Positions 17,129 to 24,958 of a stretch of DNA of 64,000 bases are shown one piece after another (positions within the stretch are counted from its first letter, which is position 1; every line of letters starts with the position of its first letter). Both the position numbers and the translations under genes were made by a program. This DNA is from Fusobacterium_C necrophorum_A (GTDB lineage: Bacteria > Fusobacteriota > Fusobacteriia > Fusobacteriales > Fusobacteriaceae): the NCBI RefSeq assembly GCF_004134945.1, contig NZ_SBAP01000005.1, forward strand, positions 1 through 64,000. The letters run 5' to 3'. The notes under the pieces are model-generated. The model made no database searches. It was given only the letters and a program-made list of their open reading frames with translations, and was not told the origin of the DNA.

Positions 17129-17912
17129 AGGAAAGAAACTGACTATGTTAACCGCTTATGATTATTCTATGGCAAAACTTGTGGACACGGCAGGAGTCAA
17201 TGCCATTCTTGTAGGGGATTCTCTTGGAATGGTTATGTTAGGATATGAGGATACGATCTGTGTCACGATGGAAGATATGATACACCATACTGCCGCTGTT
17301 TCTAGAGGAGCTAAAAATGCTTTAATTATAGGAGATTTACCATTTTTAGCGTACAATACCGGGATACGGGATGCTGTTTTAAATGCCGGAAGATTAGTCC
17401 AAGAAGGAAGGGCAAATTGTGTAAAATTAGAGGGAGGAAAAGAAGTCTGTGATGTGATTCGAGCCATTGTTGCAGCTAAAATTCCTGTGTGTGCCCATAT
17501 TGGATTAACTCCACAAGCAATCAATGCCCTGGGAGGATTTAGAGTACAGGGAAAAAGTTTAGACTCTGCCAAAAAATTAATAGAAGATGCTTTCGCAGTA
17601 CAAGAAGCAGGTGCTTTTGCAGTTGTATTGGAATGTGTGCCGGATGCTCTTGCTAAAAAGATTACGGAACTTCTATCCATTCCTACCATAGGAATTGGAG
17701 CAGGAGCGGACTGTGATGGACAAGTCTTAGTTTACCATGATATGTTAGGGCTTTATGGAGAGTTTTCAGCAAAGTTTATGAAGAGATATGCAAACATTGG
17801 AGAACAAGTTGTGGAAGGAATTCAAAAATATATCGAAGAAGTACAAAAGGGAAAATTCCCTGAGGAAAAACATTGCTTTAAAATAGACGAAGATATTATG
17901 AATCAATTATAG
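17088..17912 (+). CDS. panB: 3-methyl-2-oxobutanoate hydroxymethyltransferase
   Basis: 274 residues. PanB makes ketopantoate from ketoisovalerate and methylene-tetrahydrofolate. Key segments are visible: MLTAYDYSMAKLVDTAG, ILVGDSLGMVMLGYEDT (magnesium aspartate), CVKLEGG, AHIGLTPQ and VVLECVP with the catalytic glutamate. The ATG at 17088 has AGGAG ten bases upstream; an ATG at 17079 is too close to it. The gene starts inside the DUF2520 gene (41-base overlap). No clear terminator follows. Confidence 0.97.
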   Translation: MKNTVLSFQEAKNKGKKLTMLTAYDYSMAKLVDTAGVNAILVGDSLGMVMLGYEDTICVTMEDMIHHTAAVSRGAKNALIIGDLPFLAYNTGIRDAVLNAGRLVQEGRANCVKLEGGKEVCDVIRAIVAAKIPVCAHIGLTPQAINALGGFRVQGKSLDSAKKLIEDAFAVQEAGAFAVVLECVPDALAKKITELLSIPTIGIGAGADCDGQVLVYHDMLGLYGEFSAKFMKRYANIGEQVVEGIQKYIEEVQKGKFPEEKHCFKIDEDIMNQL

Positions 17913-18060
17913 AAACAATCGTTTATTACTGTATTGGATTTCAGAGTTTGATTCCAATGACTTTGTCAAAGAAAAAATATAAAATACTCTCCTATCCTTT
18001 GAATGTTTACAAAATTAACTTAGGAATGATAGCGTGGACGTAAAAAAATAAATAAAAATG

Positions 18061-18089
18061 TTGATTTTTATAACGTTTTATTCTATAAT
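18061..18089 (+). promoter_or_regulatory. Promoter of the tctCBA operon
   Basis: TTGATT (18061-18066), 17-base spacer, TATAAT (18084-18089). It leaves a leader of about 60 bases before the tctC start. Confidence 0.7.
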
Positions 18090-18118
18090 AAATTAAATGT
18101 TAATTATGTTAATAAAAA

Positions 18119-18162
18119 GGAGGGAAGTTAATAAAGGCATTGCCTTTGTTAAGAAAAGTATG
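18119..18162 (+). promoter_or_regulatory. Shine-Dalgarno, intervening hairpin and tctC start codon
   Basis: A strong GGAGGGAAG (18119-18127) lies 32 bases before the likely ATG (18160), too far for direct use. Exactly between them is an inverted repeat: 18128-18138 pairs with 18142-18152 (11 bp, one G-T wobble) around an ATT loop. With the hairpin folded, the Shine-Dalgarno to ATG distance falls to about ten bases. The structure may therefore bring the two together. Confidence 0.5.
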
Positions 18163-19143
18163 AAAAAGAGACTTTTTAAAGTGTTTGCTAGTGTTATGAT
18201 GGGAGCGGTTTTATTATCGGCTTGTGGAACTCAACAAGAAAAATCGGGAGATAAAGGAGAGATGTATCCTTCAAAACCTGTAAATGTAATTGTTGCTTAT
18301 AAAGCCGGGGGAGGAACAGATGTAGGAGCAAGAATCTTAGTTTCTGAAGCTCAAAAATCTTTCCCTCAACCATTTGTAATTGTAAATAAACCGGGAGCAG
18401 ATGGAGAAATTGGGTATACGGAACTATTGAAATCGGAACCGGATGGTTATACCATTGGATTTATTAATTTACCTACTTTTGTAAGTATTCCTTTACAAAG
18501 AAAAACGAATTTTCAAAAAGAAGATGCACAAGCTATTATGAACCATGTCTATGATCCCGGAGTTTTGGTAGTAAGAGAAGACAGTAAGTGGACTAGCTTA
18601 GAAGATTTTGTGGAATATGCGAAACAAAATCCGGATACCTTAACTATTTCTAATAATGGAACTGGAGCATCGAATCACATTGGAGCCGCTCACTTTGCTT
18701 ATGAAGCGGGAATTAAAGTCACCCATGTCCCTTTCGGTGGAAGCACAGACATGATTGCTGCTCTTCGAGGAAGTCACGTGGATGCAACCGTGGCTAAAAT
18801 CAGTGAGGTAGCAAGCCTGGTAAAAAATAAAGAACTTCGTATCTTGGGATCTTTCACAGAGGAAAGATTAGAAGGATTTGAAGAGATTCCTACTTTAAAA
18901 GAAAAGGGATATCATGTATTGTTTGGTTCTGCAAGAGCATTGGTGGCACCTAAAGGGACACCAGAAGAAGTGATCCAATATTTACATGACACCTTTAAAG
19001 CTGCCTTAGAATCTCCGGAAAATATTGAGAAATCGAATAATGCAAATCTACCATTAAAATATATGTCAGGAGAGGAATTAACAGACTATATAAATGAACA
19101 AGATCAATACATGAAAGAAATGGTTCCTAAATTAGGAATTTAG
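18160..19143 (+). CDS. tctC: Tripartite tricarboxylate transporter substrate-binding lipoprotein (TctC)
   Basis: 327 residues from the ATG at 18160. The signal peptide MKKRLFKVFASVMMG ends in a lipobox LLSAC with C22, so it is a lipoprotein anchored outside the inner membrane. The mature part has the Bug/TctC features PVNVIVAYKAGGGTDVGAR, VNKPGADGEIGYTEL and THVPFGGSTDMIAAL. It captures a carboxylate for the TctAB permease. The ligand is unknown; citrate and other di/tricarboxylates are the family precedent. The frame is open upstream to 18097, but residues there do not look like a leader. Confidence 0.92.
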   Translation: MKKRLFKVFASVMMGAVLLSACGTQQEKSGDKGEMYPSKPVNVIVAYKAGGGTDVGARILVSEAQKSFPQPFVIVNKPGADGEIGYTELLKSEPDGYTIGFINLPTFVSIPLQRKTNFQKEDAQAIMNHVYDPGVLVVREDSKWTSLEDFVEYAKQNPDTLTISNNGTGASNHIGAAHFAYEAGIKVTHVPFGGSTDMIAALRGSHVDATVAKISEVASLVKNKELRILGSFTEERLEGFEEIPTLKEKGYHVLFGSARALVAPKGTPEEVIQYLHDTFKAALESPENIEKSNNANLPLKYMSGEELTDYINEQDQYMKEMVPKLGI

Positions 19144-19152
19144 GAGGAAAAG

Positions 19153-19584
19153 ATGATAAAGTACGACAGAGTCCTAACCATAGGATTGTTTATTCTGGAA
19201 ATATTCTATTTCTTTATGATTAAATCCTTACCGGAGAAGGCGGCAAAGTATCCCTTATTTGTCTTGGGATTATTGGTCCTATTGACCATTTTACTTGGAA
19301 TAAAGTCTTTTACAACGAAGGTGGAGAAAGAAAAAAGCAAAGTTTTTCAGGGATTTCAATGGAAGCAATTTCTATTTGTTATCTTTTTATCTGCTATCTA
19401 CATTTTGAGTATTGATAAGATTGGTTTTTTTATCAGTAGTTTTCTTTATTTAATCATAATTATGATAGGATTAAAATCTAATATAAAATGGGCTGTCATC
19501 AGCAGTGTTGTTTTTTGCCTTTTAATGTATTTCATATTCGTTGTATTTTTAAAAGTACCAGTCCCGAATGGAATTTTAATTTAA
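19153..19584 (+). CDS. tctB: Tripartite tricarboxylate transporter small membrane subunit (TctB)
   Basis: 143 residues with four hydrophobic segments, the normal size and layout of TctB. Sequence of this subunit is weakly conserved, so the call depends on its place between tctC and tctA. AGGAGG lies directly upstream of the ATG; the gap to tctC is nine bases and to tctA twelve. Confidence 0.88.
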   Translation: MIKYDRVLTIGLFILEIFYFFMIKSLPEKAAKYPLFVLGLLVLLTILLGIKSFTTKVEKEKSKVFQGFQWKQFLFVIFLSAIYILSIDKIGFFISSFLYLIIIMIGLKSNIKWAVISSVVFCLLMYFIFVVFLKVPVPNGILI

Positions 19585-19596
19585 AAGGAGGAGATT

Positions 19597-21075
19597 ATGT
19601 CAGATATTTTATTTGGATTTGTTACAGCATTGGCTCCCATAAATTTATTGGCAGCATGTTTGAGTGTGAGTATTGGAATTATTATAGGAGCTTTACCGGG
19701 ACTTTCTGCAGCTATGGGAGTTGCCCTTCTAATCCCGATTACTTTTGGAATGCCGGCTTCAACGGGATTGATTGTTTTGGCAGGAGTCTATTGTGGAGCA
19801 ATCTTTGGAGGTTCCATATCTGCCATTTTAATTAGAACCCCGGGGACTCCGGCAGCAGCAGCGACAGCTATTGATGGATATGAACTTACCTTGAAGGGGA
19901 AAGCAGGAAAAGCATTAGGAACTGCGGTGATTTCTTCTTTTATTGGGGGAATTTTAAGCTCTATATCACTTTATCTATTTGCACCGACTTTGGCAACTTT
20001 GGCGTTAAAGTTTGGACCGGCCGAATATTTTTGGTTATCTATTTTTGGATTGACGATTATTGCCGGAGCCAGTACCAAATCTATTACAAAAGGATTGATT
20101 TCAGGGGCGATAGGTTTGATGATTTCCACCATAGGTATGGATCCTATGTTAGGAAATCCGAGATTTACCTTTGGAATTCCGAGTTTATTATCCGGAGTTC
20201 CTTTTACGGCTTCTTTGATTGGTTTATTTTCGATGTCGCAAGTGTTGATGTTAGCAGAGAAGAAAATAAAAGAGTCAGGAAATTTAGTTCATTTTGAGGA
20301 TAAGATTTTACTAAGTAAAGAGGAATTATTAAGAATATTGCCTACAGCTTTGCGTTCGACAGTGATAGGGAATTTAATTGGAATTTTACCAGGAGCCGGA
20401 GCCAGTATAGCAGCTTTTTTAGGTTATAATGAAGCAAAAAGATTTTCCAAACATAAAGAGGAATTTGGACATGGGAGTATCGAGGGAATTGCCGGCTCTG
20501 AAGCGGCGAACAATGCCGTTACCGGGGGATCTTTGATTCCTACTTTTACTTTAGGAATTCCGGGAGAAAGTGTTACAGCAGTTTTGTTGGGAGGGCTTTT
20601 GATTCAAGGATTACAACCCGGACCGGATTTATTTACGATTCATGGAAGTATTACTTATACTTTTTTTGCAGGATTCATTATTGTAAATATTTTTATGTTA
20701 ATTCTGGGGTTAACAGGTTCAAAGATGTTCGCTAAAATTTCAAGAGTTCCAGATACTTACTTAATTCCTATTATTTTCTCACTGAGTGTAATAGGTTCCT
20801 ATGCGATTCATAATCAAATGGCAGATGTAATGATTATGTTTGTTTTCGGATTGATTGGCTATGTGGTAAATAAATTAGAGTTGAATTCCGCTTCTATTGT
20901 ATTGGCTCTAATTTTAGGTCCTATTGGGGAAGCGGGCTTAAGGCGATCTATTATTTTAAATCATGGAAAATTGGATATTTTATTTAAAAGTCCGGTATCC
21001 ATATTTTTGATAGTATGTACGATATTATCTTTATTTTCTCCAATGATTATGAAAAAGTTACAAAAAGGAAATTAA
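19597..21075 (+). CDS. tctA: Tripartite tricarboxylate transporter large permease (TctA)
   Basis: 492 residues, about eleven or twelve membrane segments. TctA signatures are clear: GIIIGALPGLSAAMGVALLIPITFG near the N-terminus, GAIFGGSISAILIRTPGTPAA, and the mid-protein GAGASIAAFLGYNEAKR and EAANNAVTGGSLIPTFTLGIPGE. It carries the substrate with sodium or proton coupling. AGGAGG precedes the ATG. It ends the operon, just before a shared terminator. Confidence 0.96.
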   Translation: MSDILFGFVTALAPINLLAACLSVSIGIIIGALPGLSAAMGVALLIPITFGMPASTGLIVLAGVYCGAIFGGSISAILIRTPGTPAAAATAIDGYELTLKGKAGKALGTAVISSFIGGILSSISLYLFAPTLATLALKFGPAEYFWLSIFGLTIIAGASTKSITKGLISGAIGLMISTIGMDPMLGNPRFTFGIPSLLSGVPFTASLIGLFSMSQVLMLAEKKIKESGNLVHFEDKILLSKEELLRILPTALRSTVIGNLIGILPGAGASIAAFLGYNEAKRFSKHKEEFGHGSIEGIAGSEAANNAVTGGSLIPTFTLGIPGESVTAVLLGGLLIQGLQPGPDLFTIHGSITYTFFAGFIIVNIFMLILGLTGSKMFAKISRVPDTYLIPIIFSLSVIGSYAIHNQMADVMIMFVFGLIGYVVNKLELNSASIVLALILGPIGEAGLRRSIILNHGKLDILFKSPVSIFLIVCTILSLFSPMIMKKLQKGN

Positions 21076-21091
21076 ATAATAAAAAGAAAAG

Positions 21092-21120
21092 GAAGCTAGC
21101 ATTCGATGTGCTAGCTTCTT
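21092..21120. terminator. Bidirectional terminator between tctA and the histidine kinase gene
   Basis: GAAGCTAGCA (21092-21101) pairs with TGCTAGCTTC (21109-21118) around a 7-base loop, with A-rich sequence on the left and T-rich on the right. The last codons of the minus-strand kinase gene lie inside its right arm. Confidence 0.75.
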
Positions 21121-22844
21121 TGTGAAATGGGGATGCTGATAAAAAAGGTGGAACCTTTTCCAAAGACACTTTCTACTGAAATATTTCCATTGACGTTTTC
21201 TATCATCTTTTTAACAATGGAAAGACCTAAACCATTTCCTTTTATTTTACTATTTCTAGAGGGATCGACACGATAGAATCTTTGAAATATTTTTTCTTGT
21301 TCTTCTTCTGGGATTCCACATCCAAAGTCTTGTAGTTTCAGATAAAAATTAGAGTTTCTTATTTCTGAGGAAAGTATAATTTTAGACTGAGGCTTACTAT
21401 ATTTAATAGCATTTTCTAATAGATTTCCTAAAACAATGTAAAGAAATTCCTCAGAAATAGGAGATTGTAACAAATTATCTGCAATATTCATGTCAAGGAT
21501 AATACTTTTTTCTTCCAGAAGAGGTTGATATAAATCTTTTATTTGAGGAATTATCTTGAATAAGGATAGACGATGAATTTTTTTATCTCCCTGTGAGATA
21601 TTTTTTTCTAAATGAGAGAGATGTAAAAGATTATTTACCAATTTATTCAATCTTTTCGTTTCCAGCTCAATGATATCCAAAATACGACTTAGTTGTGCCT
21701 TTTCTTGGACATGACCAAGTTTAATAGTTTCTATAAATCCGGATATAATAGTAAGCGGAGTCTTCAACTCATGGGAAGCATTGGAAATAAATTCTCTTCT
21801 CAACTCTTCATTTTGTTCTAATTGGGTGATATTTTGGATTACTAAAATCATTTGTTTGTTTTCTTCAATAAAATGGTTATGAAGTTTATATATTTTTTTT
21901 CCTAATTTCTTTTTGAATTCGAAGGTTTGTTTTCTTAGCAGAGATTGACGTACTTCTTTATGGCAAAAAGAAAAATTGGAGTACGAAAAGAAATCATCAG
22001 AAGAATGTATAATTTCAAATTCCGATTTTGTAAATTGATTCATTAAAATTAAAGAACCACCTAAATCCAATACCACAATACCTTCGGAGAGATTGTCTAA
22101 AATATTTTGTAGATTCGTTACTTTATTTTGAATATCCTGCAAAAGGTTTTGAATTTTTTGATTCATGTGGTAAAAAGTTTCCGACAGCTCTTCCAACTCA
22201 TCATGGGAATGTAATAGAATTTTGGAATAAAAATTCCCTTGTGACATTTCTCGAACAGCATTCGTCAATTGTGTAATCGGTTTAGTCGCCCACGTTGTAA
22301 AATAAATGGAGAGGAAAATAGACAATACTCCAGAAATAAAAATTCCGGTGAAAATGGTTAAAAAGAACTTTTTTCGGAAATCTTCCAAGAAATTGAGTTT
22401 TTTTGAAAGCATCAGTATTGTGGATTTCTTATTATAAAGGGGAAGCTTTGTAAAGATTTTTATTTCCGGAATCTTTGTCGTAGGATGCTTTTCAACAGAA
22501 TGAGATATGATATTTTTATTTGCCATTTGAAAACCGGGAATAGATTGAAAATTTTCAAAGAGAATACTGTTATCATTGGAATCTGCAAGAGGAATTCCAT
22601 CCAAACGAATAAAAGTTACTCTAAATCCCGTTTTTTGTGCCAGAGATTGGGAGAGTTTAAAAAGATATTTGTCTGTATGTTTATTTTCAGATAAAATAAG
22701 CTGAATTAATCGGATATTACTGTTTGCATTTGCCAGAATAGATTCCACATAATTATGTTGAATCATGTTATAGAAAATAATACTCACGGTAAAGATACTG
22801 GATAAAATTAGAGTAAAGCATATCAATAATATTTTCTTCTTCAT
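21111..22844 (-). CDS. PhoR-like sensor histidine kinase
   Basis: 577 residues. TM1 at about 4-26, an extracytoplasmic sensor region 27-160, TM2 at 161-182, HAMP to about 235, a PAS-like domain about 245-340, HisKA with phosphoacceptor H358 (SNASHELKTPLT), and an ATPase domain with the N box (GNLLENAIKYS, ~473-483), G1 (DFGCGIPEEE) and G2 (GNGLGLSIV, 536-544). The layout is that of PhoR/WalK-type kinases. It lies 19 bases after its response regulator. The stimulus is unknown. Confidence 0.92.
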   Translation of the reverse strand: MKKKILLICFTLILSSIFTVSIIFYNMIQHNYVESILANANSNIRLIQLILSENKHTDKYLFKLSQSLAQKTGFRVTFIRLDGIPLADSNDNSILFENFQSIPGFQMANKNIISHSVEKHPTTKIPEIKIFTKLPLYNKKSTILMLSKKLNFLEDFRKKFFLTIFTGIFISGVLSIFLSIYFTTWATKPITQLTNAVREMSQGNFYSKILLHSHDELEELSETFYHMNQKIQNLLQDIQNKVTNLQNILDNLSEGIVVLDLGGSLILMNQFTKSEFEIIHSSDDFFSYSNFSFCHKEVRQSLLRKQTFEFKKKLGKKIYKLHNHFIEENKQMILVIQNITQLEQNEELRREFISNASHELKTPLTIISGFIETIKLGHVQEKAQLSRILDIIELETKRLNKLVNNLLHLSHLEKNISQGDKKIHRLSLFKIIPQIKDLYQPLLEEKSIILDMNIADNLLQSPISEEFLYIVLGNLLENAIKYSKPQSKIILSSEIRNSNFYLKLQDFGCGIPEEEQEKIFQRFYRVDPSRNSKIKGNGLGLSIVKKMIENVNGNISVESVFGKGSTFFISIPISQRS

Positions 22845-22863
22845 AGAACAACCTCAAATTATT

Positions 22864-23547
22864 TTATAGAATTTTATATCCTATTCCTCGGATGGTTTCA
22901 ATATAGAAATTATCGGAATCCTCTAATTTTTGTCGTAATTTTCTAATATTCACGTCTAAAGAACGAGTGTTGTTTTGTTCCTCATAATTCCATACATGTT
23001 TAAAGATCATTTCTCTTGTAGCAATTTTTCCTCGATTTTTTAAAAGATATAATAATAGTTTTAATTCTAAGGAAGTTAGAAAAATTTTCTTTTCTTCTTT
23101 TAGAACCATTTTTTCTTTGGGTTTTATCATTAAATTACGATATTGGATACTATCTTGTGTAGGTTGCTCCACAGGAGAGATTCTTCTCGCAAAAGCATGG
23201 ATCCTAGCGATAAGTTCTCGCACACTGAAAGGTTTTGTAATATAGTCATCCGCTCCTATATCCAGACAAGTAATTTTATCAATCTCTTCCGATTTTGCAC
23301 TCAAAATAATAATTCGAAGATCGTTCCAAATGGTATTTTCCCGAATTTTTTTACAAATGCTAATACCATCTACTTCTGGGAGCATTAAGTCTAACAAGAT
23401 AATATTAGGTTGAATCTCTATAATTTTTTCCAGAACTCCTTTTCCGGTATTGGATGTAAAAACTTTATACCCATAAATTTCCAGGTTTAATGTTAGGAGT
23501 TCTAAAATAGATTCTTCATCGTCAATAATCAAAATTTTTTGTTCCAT
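22864..23547 (-). CDS. PhoB/WalR-like response regulator (OmpR family)
   Basis: 227 residues. Receiver domain 1-120 with acidic pocket D10/E11, phosphoacceptor D53 (LLDLMLPEVDG), S83 and K105, followed by an OmpR-type winged helix (residues ~135-225, ending RKLRQKLEDSDNFYIETIRGIGYKI). It is the first gene of the regulator-kinase pair and is preceded by GGAG. No phosphate-transport genes are nearby, and a WalJ-like gene lies two genes upstream, so WalR-like control of the envelope is as likely as phosphate control. Confidence 0.93.
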   Translation of the reverse strand: MEQKILIIDDEESILELLTLNLEIYGYKVFTSNTGKGVLEKIIEIQPNIILLDLMLPEVDGISICKKIRENTIWNDLRIIILSAKSEEIDKITCLDIGADDYITKPFSVRELIARIHAFARRISPVEQPTQDSIQYRNLMIKPKEKMVLKEEKKIFLTSLELKLLLYLLKNRGKIATREMIFKHVWNYEEQNNTRSLDVNIRKLRQKLEDSDNFYIETIRGIGYKIL

Positions 23548-23572
23548 ACGGAGTACTCCTTATCCCTTTTTT

Positions 23573-24148
23573 CTACTTGAAATATTCCAATTTTTTTAAA
23601 TCATTTCGGAATTCCAAAGCCAGTTTTGCTTTTTTTCCTAATTCAGCTCTTGCTTTTTTGACGGTATTCACATCATAGGTGATAAGGACTTGAATTCCCG
23701 CTTTCCAAGAAAATACTTCCTGTCGAGCCTGTTCTAAGACAATTTCTTTTTCGAGTATCATTTGAGCGGCTTCATACCCCAGGCAGACGATCACTTTCGG
23801 AGCAAGAAGTCCTATTTGGCAAATTAAGAGCTCTTTTAATTTCTCATAGTCTTCCGGCATATAATCTTTCAAGCGAGCATTTCTTTTGGTCAGTGTAGAA
23901 ACATAGATATCCTCCTTTTGAATGCCACAGAATTCCAATAGGAGGTAAAGAAATTCTCCGGAAGAACCTTTTTGCGTTTTTAAATTTTCATTCAGATAAA
24001 GTTCAGGATCATCTCCTAAAATAAGAATATCGGCATCGGGATTTCCTCCTCCAATCAACACTTCCAATTGATGAGGTTTTAAGATAGTATTTCCAATATT
24101 GGAAGCTCCATACTTCAAGTCTTCCCATAAGTCATTTTTTTCTAACAT
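23573..24148 (-). CDS. Uracil-DNA-glycosylase-fold protein, probably without glycosylase activity
   Basis: 191 residues. The middle (IYVSTLTKRNA... then LLICQIGLLAPKVIVCLGYEAAQMIL) matches the core of family 4/5 uracil-DNA glycosylases. The catalytic motif, normally GEAPG with an acidic residue and a glycine-rich stretch, is here GDDPE (45-49) with GSSGEF (61-66), and the second motif expected to begin HP reads ITYDVN. The four Fe-S cysteines of family 4 are not seen. It may be a divergent nucleotide or DNA-binding protein. It is ten bases from the WalJ-like gene and 25 from the response regulator, so all are probably one operon. Confidence 0.65.
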   Translation of the reverse strand: MLEKNDLWEDLKYGASNIGNTILKPHQLEVLIGGGNPDADILILGDDPELYLNENLKTQKGSSGEFLYLLLEFCGIQKEDIYVSTLTKRNARLKDYMPEDYEKLKELLICQIGLLAPKVIVCLGYEAAQMILEKEIVLEQARQEVFSWKAGIQVLITYDVNTVKKARAELGKKAKLALEFRNDLKKLEYFK

Positions 24149-24157
24149 AAGCTCTCC

Positions 24158-24937
24158 TTATTTTATCTCAAAAAGTTTTGTGGCTGTATTTTGAGAACTG
24201 ATTTCATAATTCGGTTTTCGAGAATACTTTTCAAATTCCAACTCCATGGTTTCATGAATGATATTTGGATGATTACTATCTTTGCTTACATGAGCCAGAA
24301 ATATTTTTTGTAACTTGTTTGTATACATTTCTCGAATAAATTTAGCAGCATCGTTGTTGGATAAGTGTCCATTTCTCCCTTTTACTCTTGCTTTCAAATC
24401 CCAAGGATAAGGACCGTTCATCAGCATATTGTAGTCGTAGTTGCTTTCCAAAATTGCAGCATCTACATCTTGAAAGGCTTCCCTCACCAGATTGGTAATA
24501 TAGCCAATATCCGTAGAAATTGCAATTTTCTTTTGAGAAGCCGTTTCGATGTGAAAGCCTAAGGTTCGAACGGCATCGTGCATGACATCAAAAGCTTTGA
24601 CATAGATATTTTCGTTGAGAAAAAAATCTTTTTGAATATAATGAATTTGATTTTCTGCAATTTTTCCTAATTTTTGTTTACAAGCTTCTAAACTTTCAGG
24701 ACTGATATAGATAGGAATATCGTATTTTCGTGCCAAAACCCCCGCTCCTGAGATATGATCCGTATGCTCGTGGGTAATTAACAGAGCTTTAATGTTTTCT
24801 GCCGCTTTTCCAATGGAAGCTAATCTCTCCTCTATTTTTTTGCAGCTGAAACCGGCATCAATCAGGATTCCATATCCATTTTCCTCAACATAGCTTGCAT
24901 TTCCACCACTACCGCTACCTAACATTGCTATTTTCAT
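24158..24937 (-). CDS. walJ: Metallo-beta-lactamase-fold hydrolase, WalJ/YycJ-like
   Basis: 259 residues. The metal motif H56-E-H58-T-D60-H61 (ITHEHTDH) and N-terminal LGSGSGGNASYVE are those of the YycJ/WalJ group, cytoplasmic phosphodiesterase-like proteins linked to the WalRK system and to DNA mismatch processing in Gram-positives. Further ligands lie in STDIGY and the LAHVSKDSNHP segment near residue 215. In Firmicutes walJ sits in the operon of walRK; here it is upstream of a WalRK/PhoBR-like pair, on the same strand. Confidence 0.82.
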   Translation of the reverse strand: MKIAMLGSGSGGNASYVEENGYGILIDAGFSCKKIEERLASIGKAAENIKALLITHEHTDHISGAGVLARKYDIPIYISPESLEACKQKLGKIAENQIHYIQKDFFLNENIYVKAFDVMHDAVRTLGFHIETASQKKIAISTDIGYITNLVREAFQDVDAAILESNYDYNMLMNGPYPWDLKARVKGRNGHLSNNDAAKFIREMYTNKLQKIFLAHVSKDSNHPNIIHETMELEFEKYSRKPNYEISSQNTATKLFEIK

Positions 24938-24958
24938 TGTAAGAATACCCTTTCTATT

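Noticed and set aside
17162..17689. 175-codon minus-strand ORF opposite panB
   Set aside because: Panb is unmistakable in the other strand; the long antisense frame is a codon-bias effect.
17913..18060. Possible coding stretch between panB and the tctC promoter
   Set aside because: One frame is open for about 40 codons but has no start with a ribosome site and no recognisable motif; in AT-rich sequence this can be chance. I see nothing else there.
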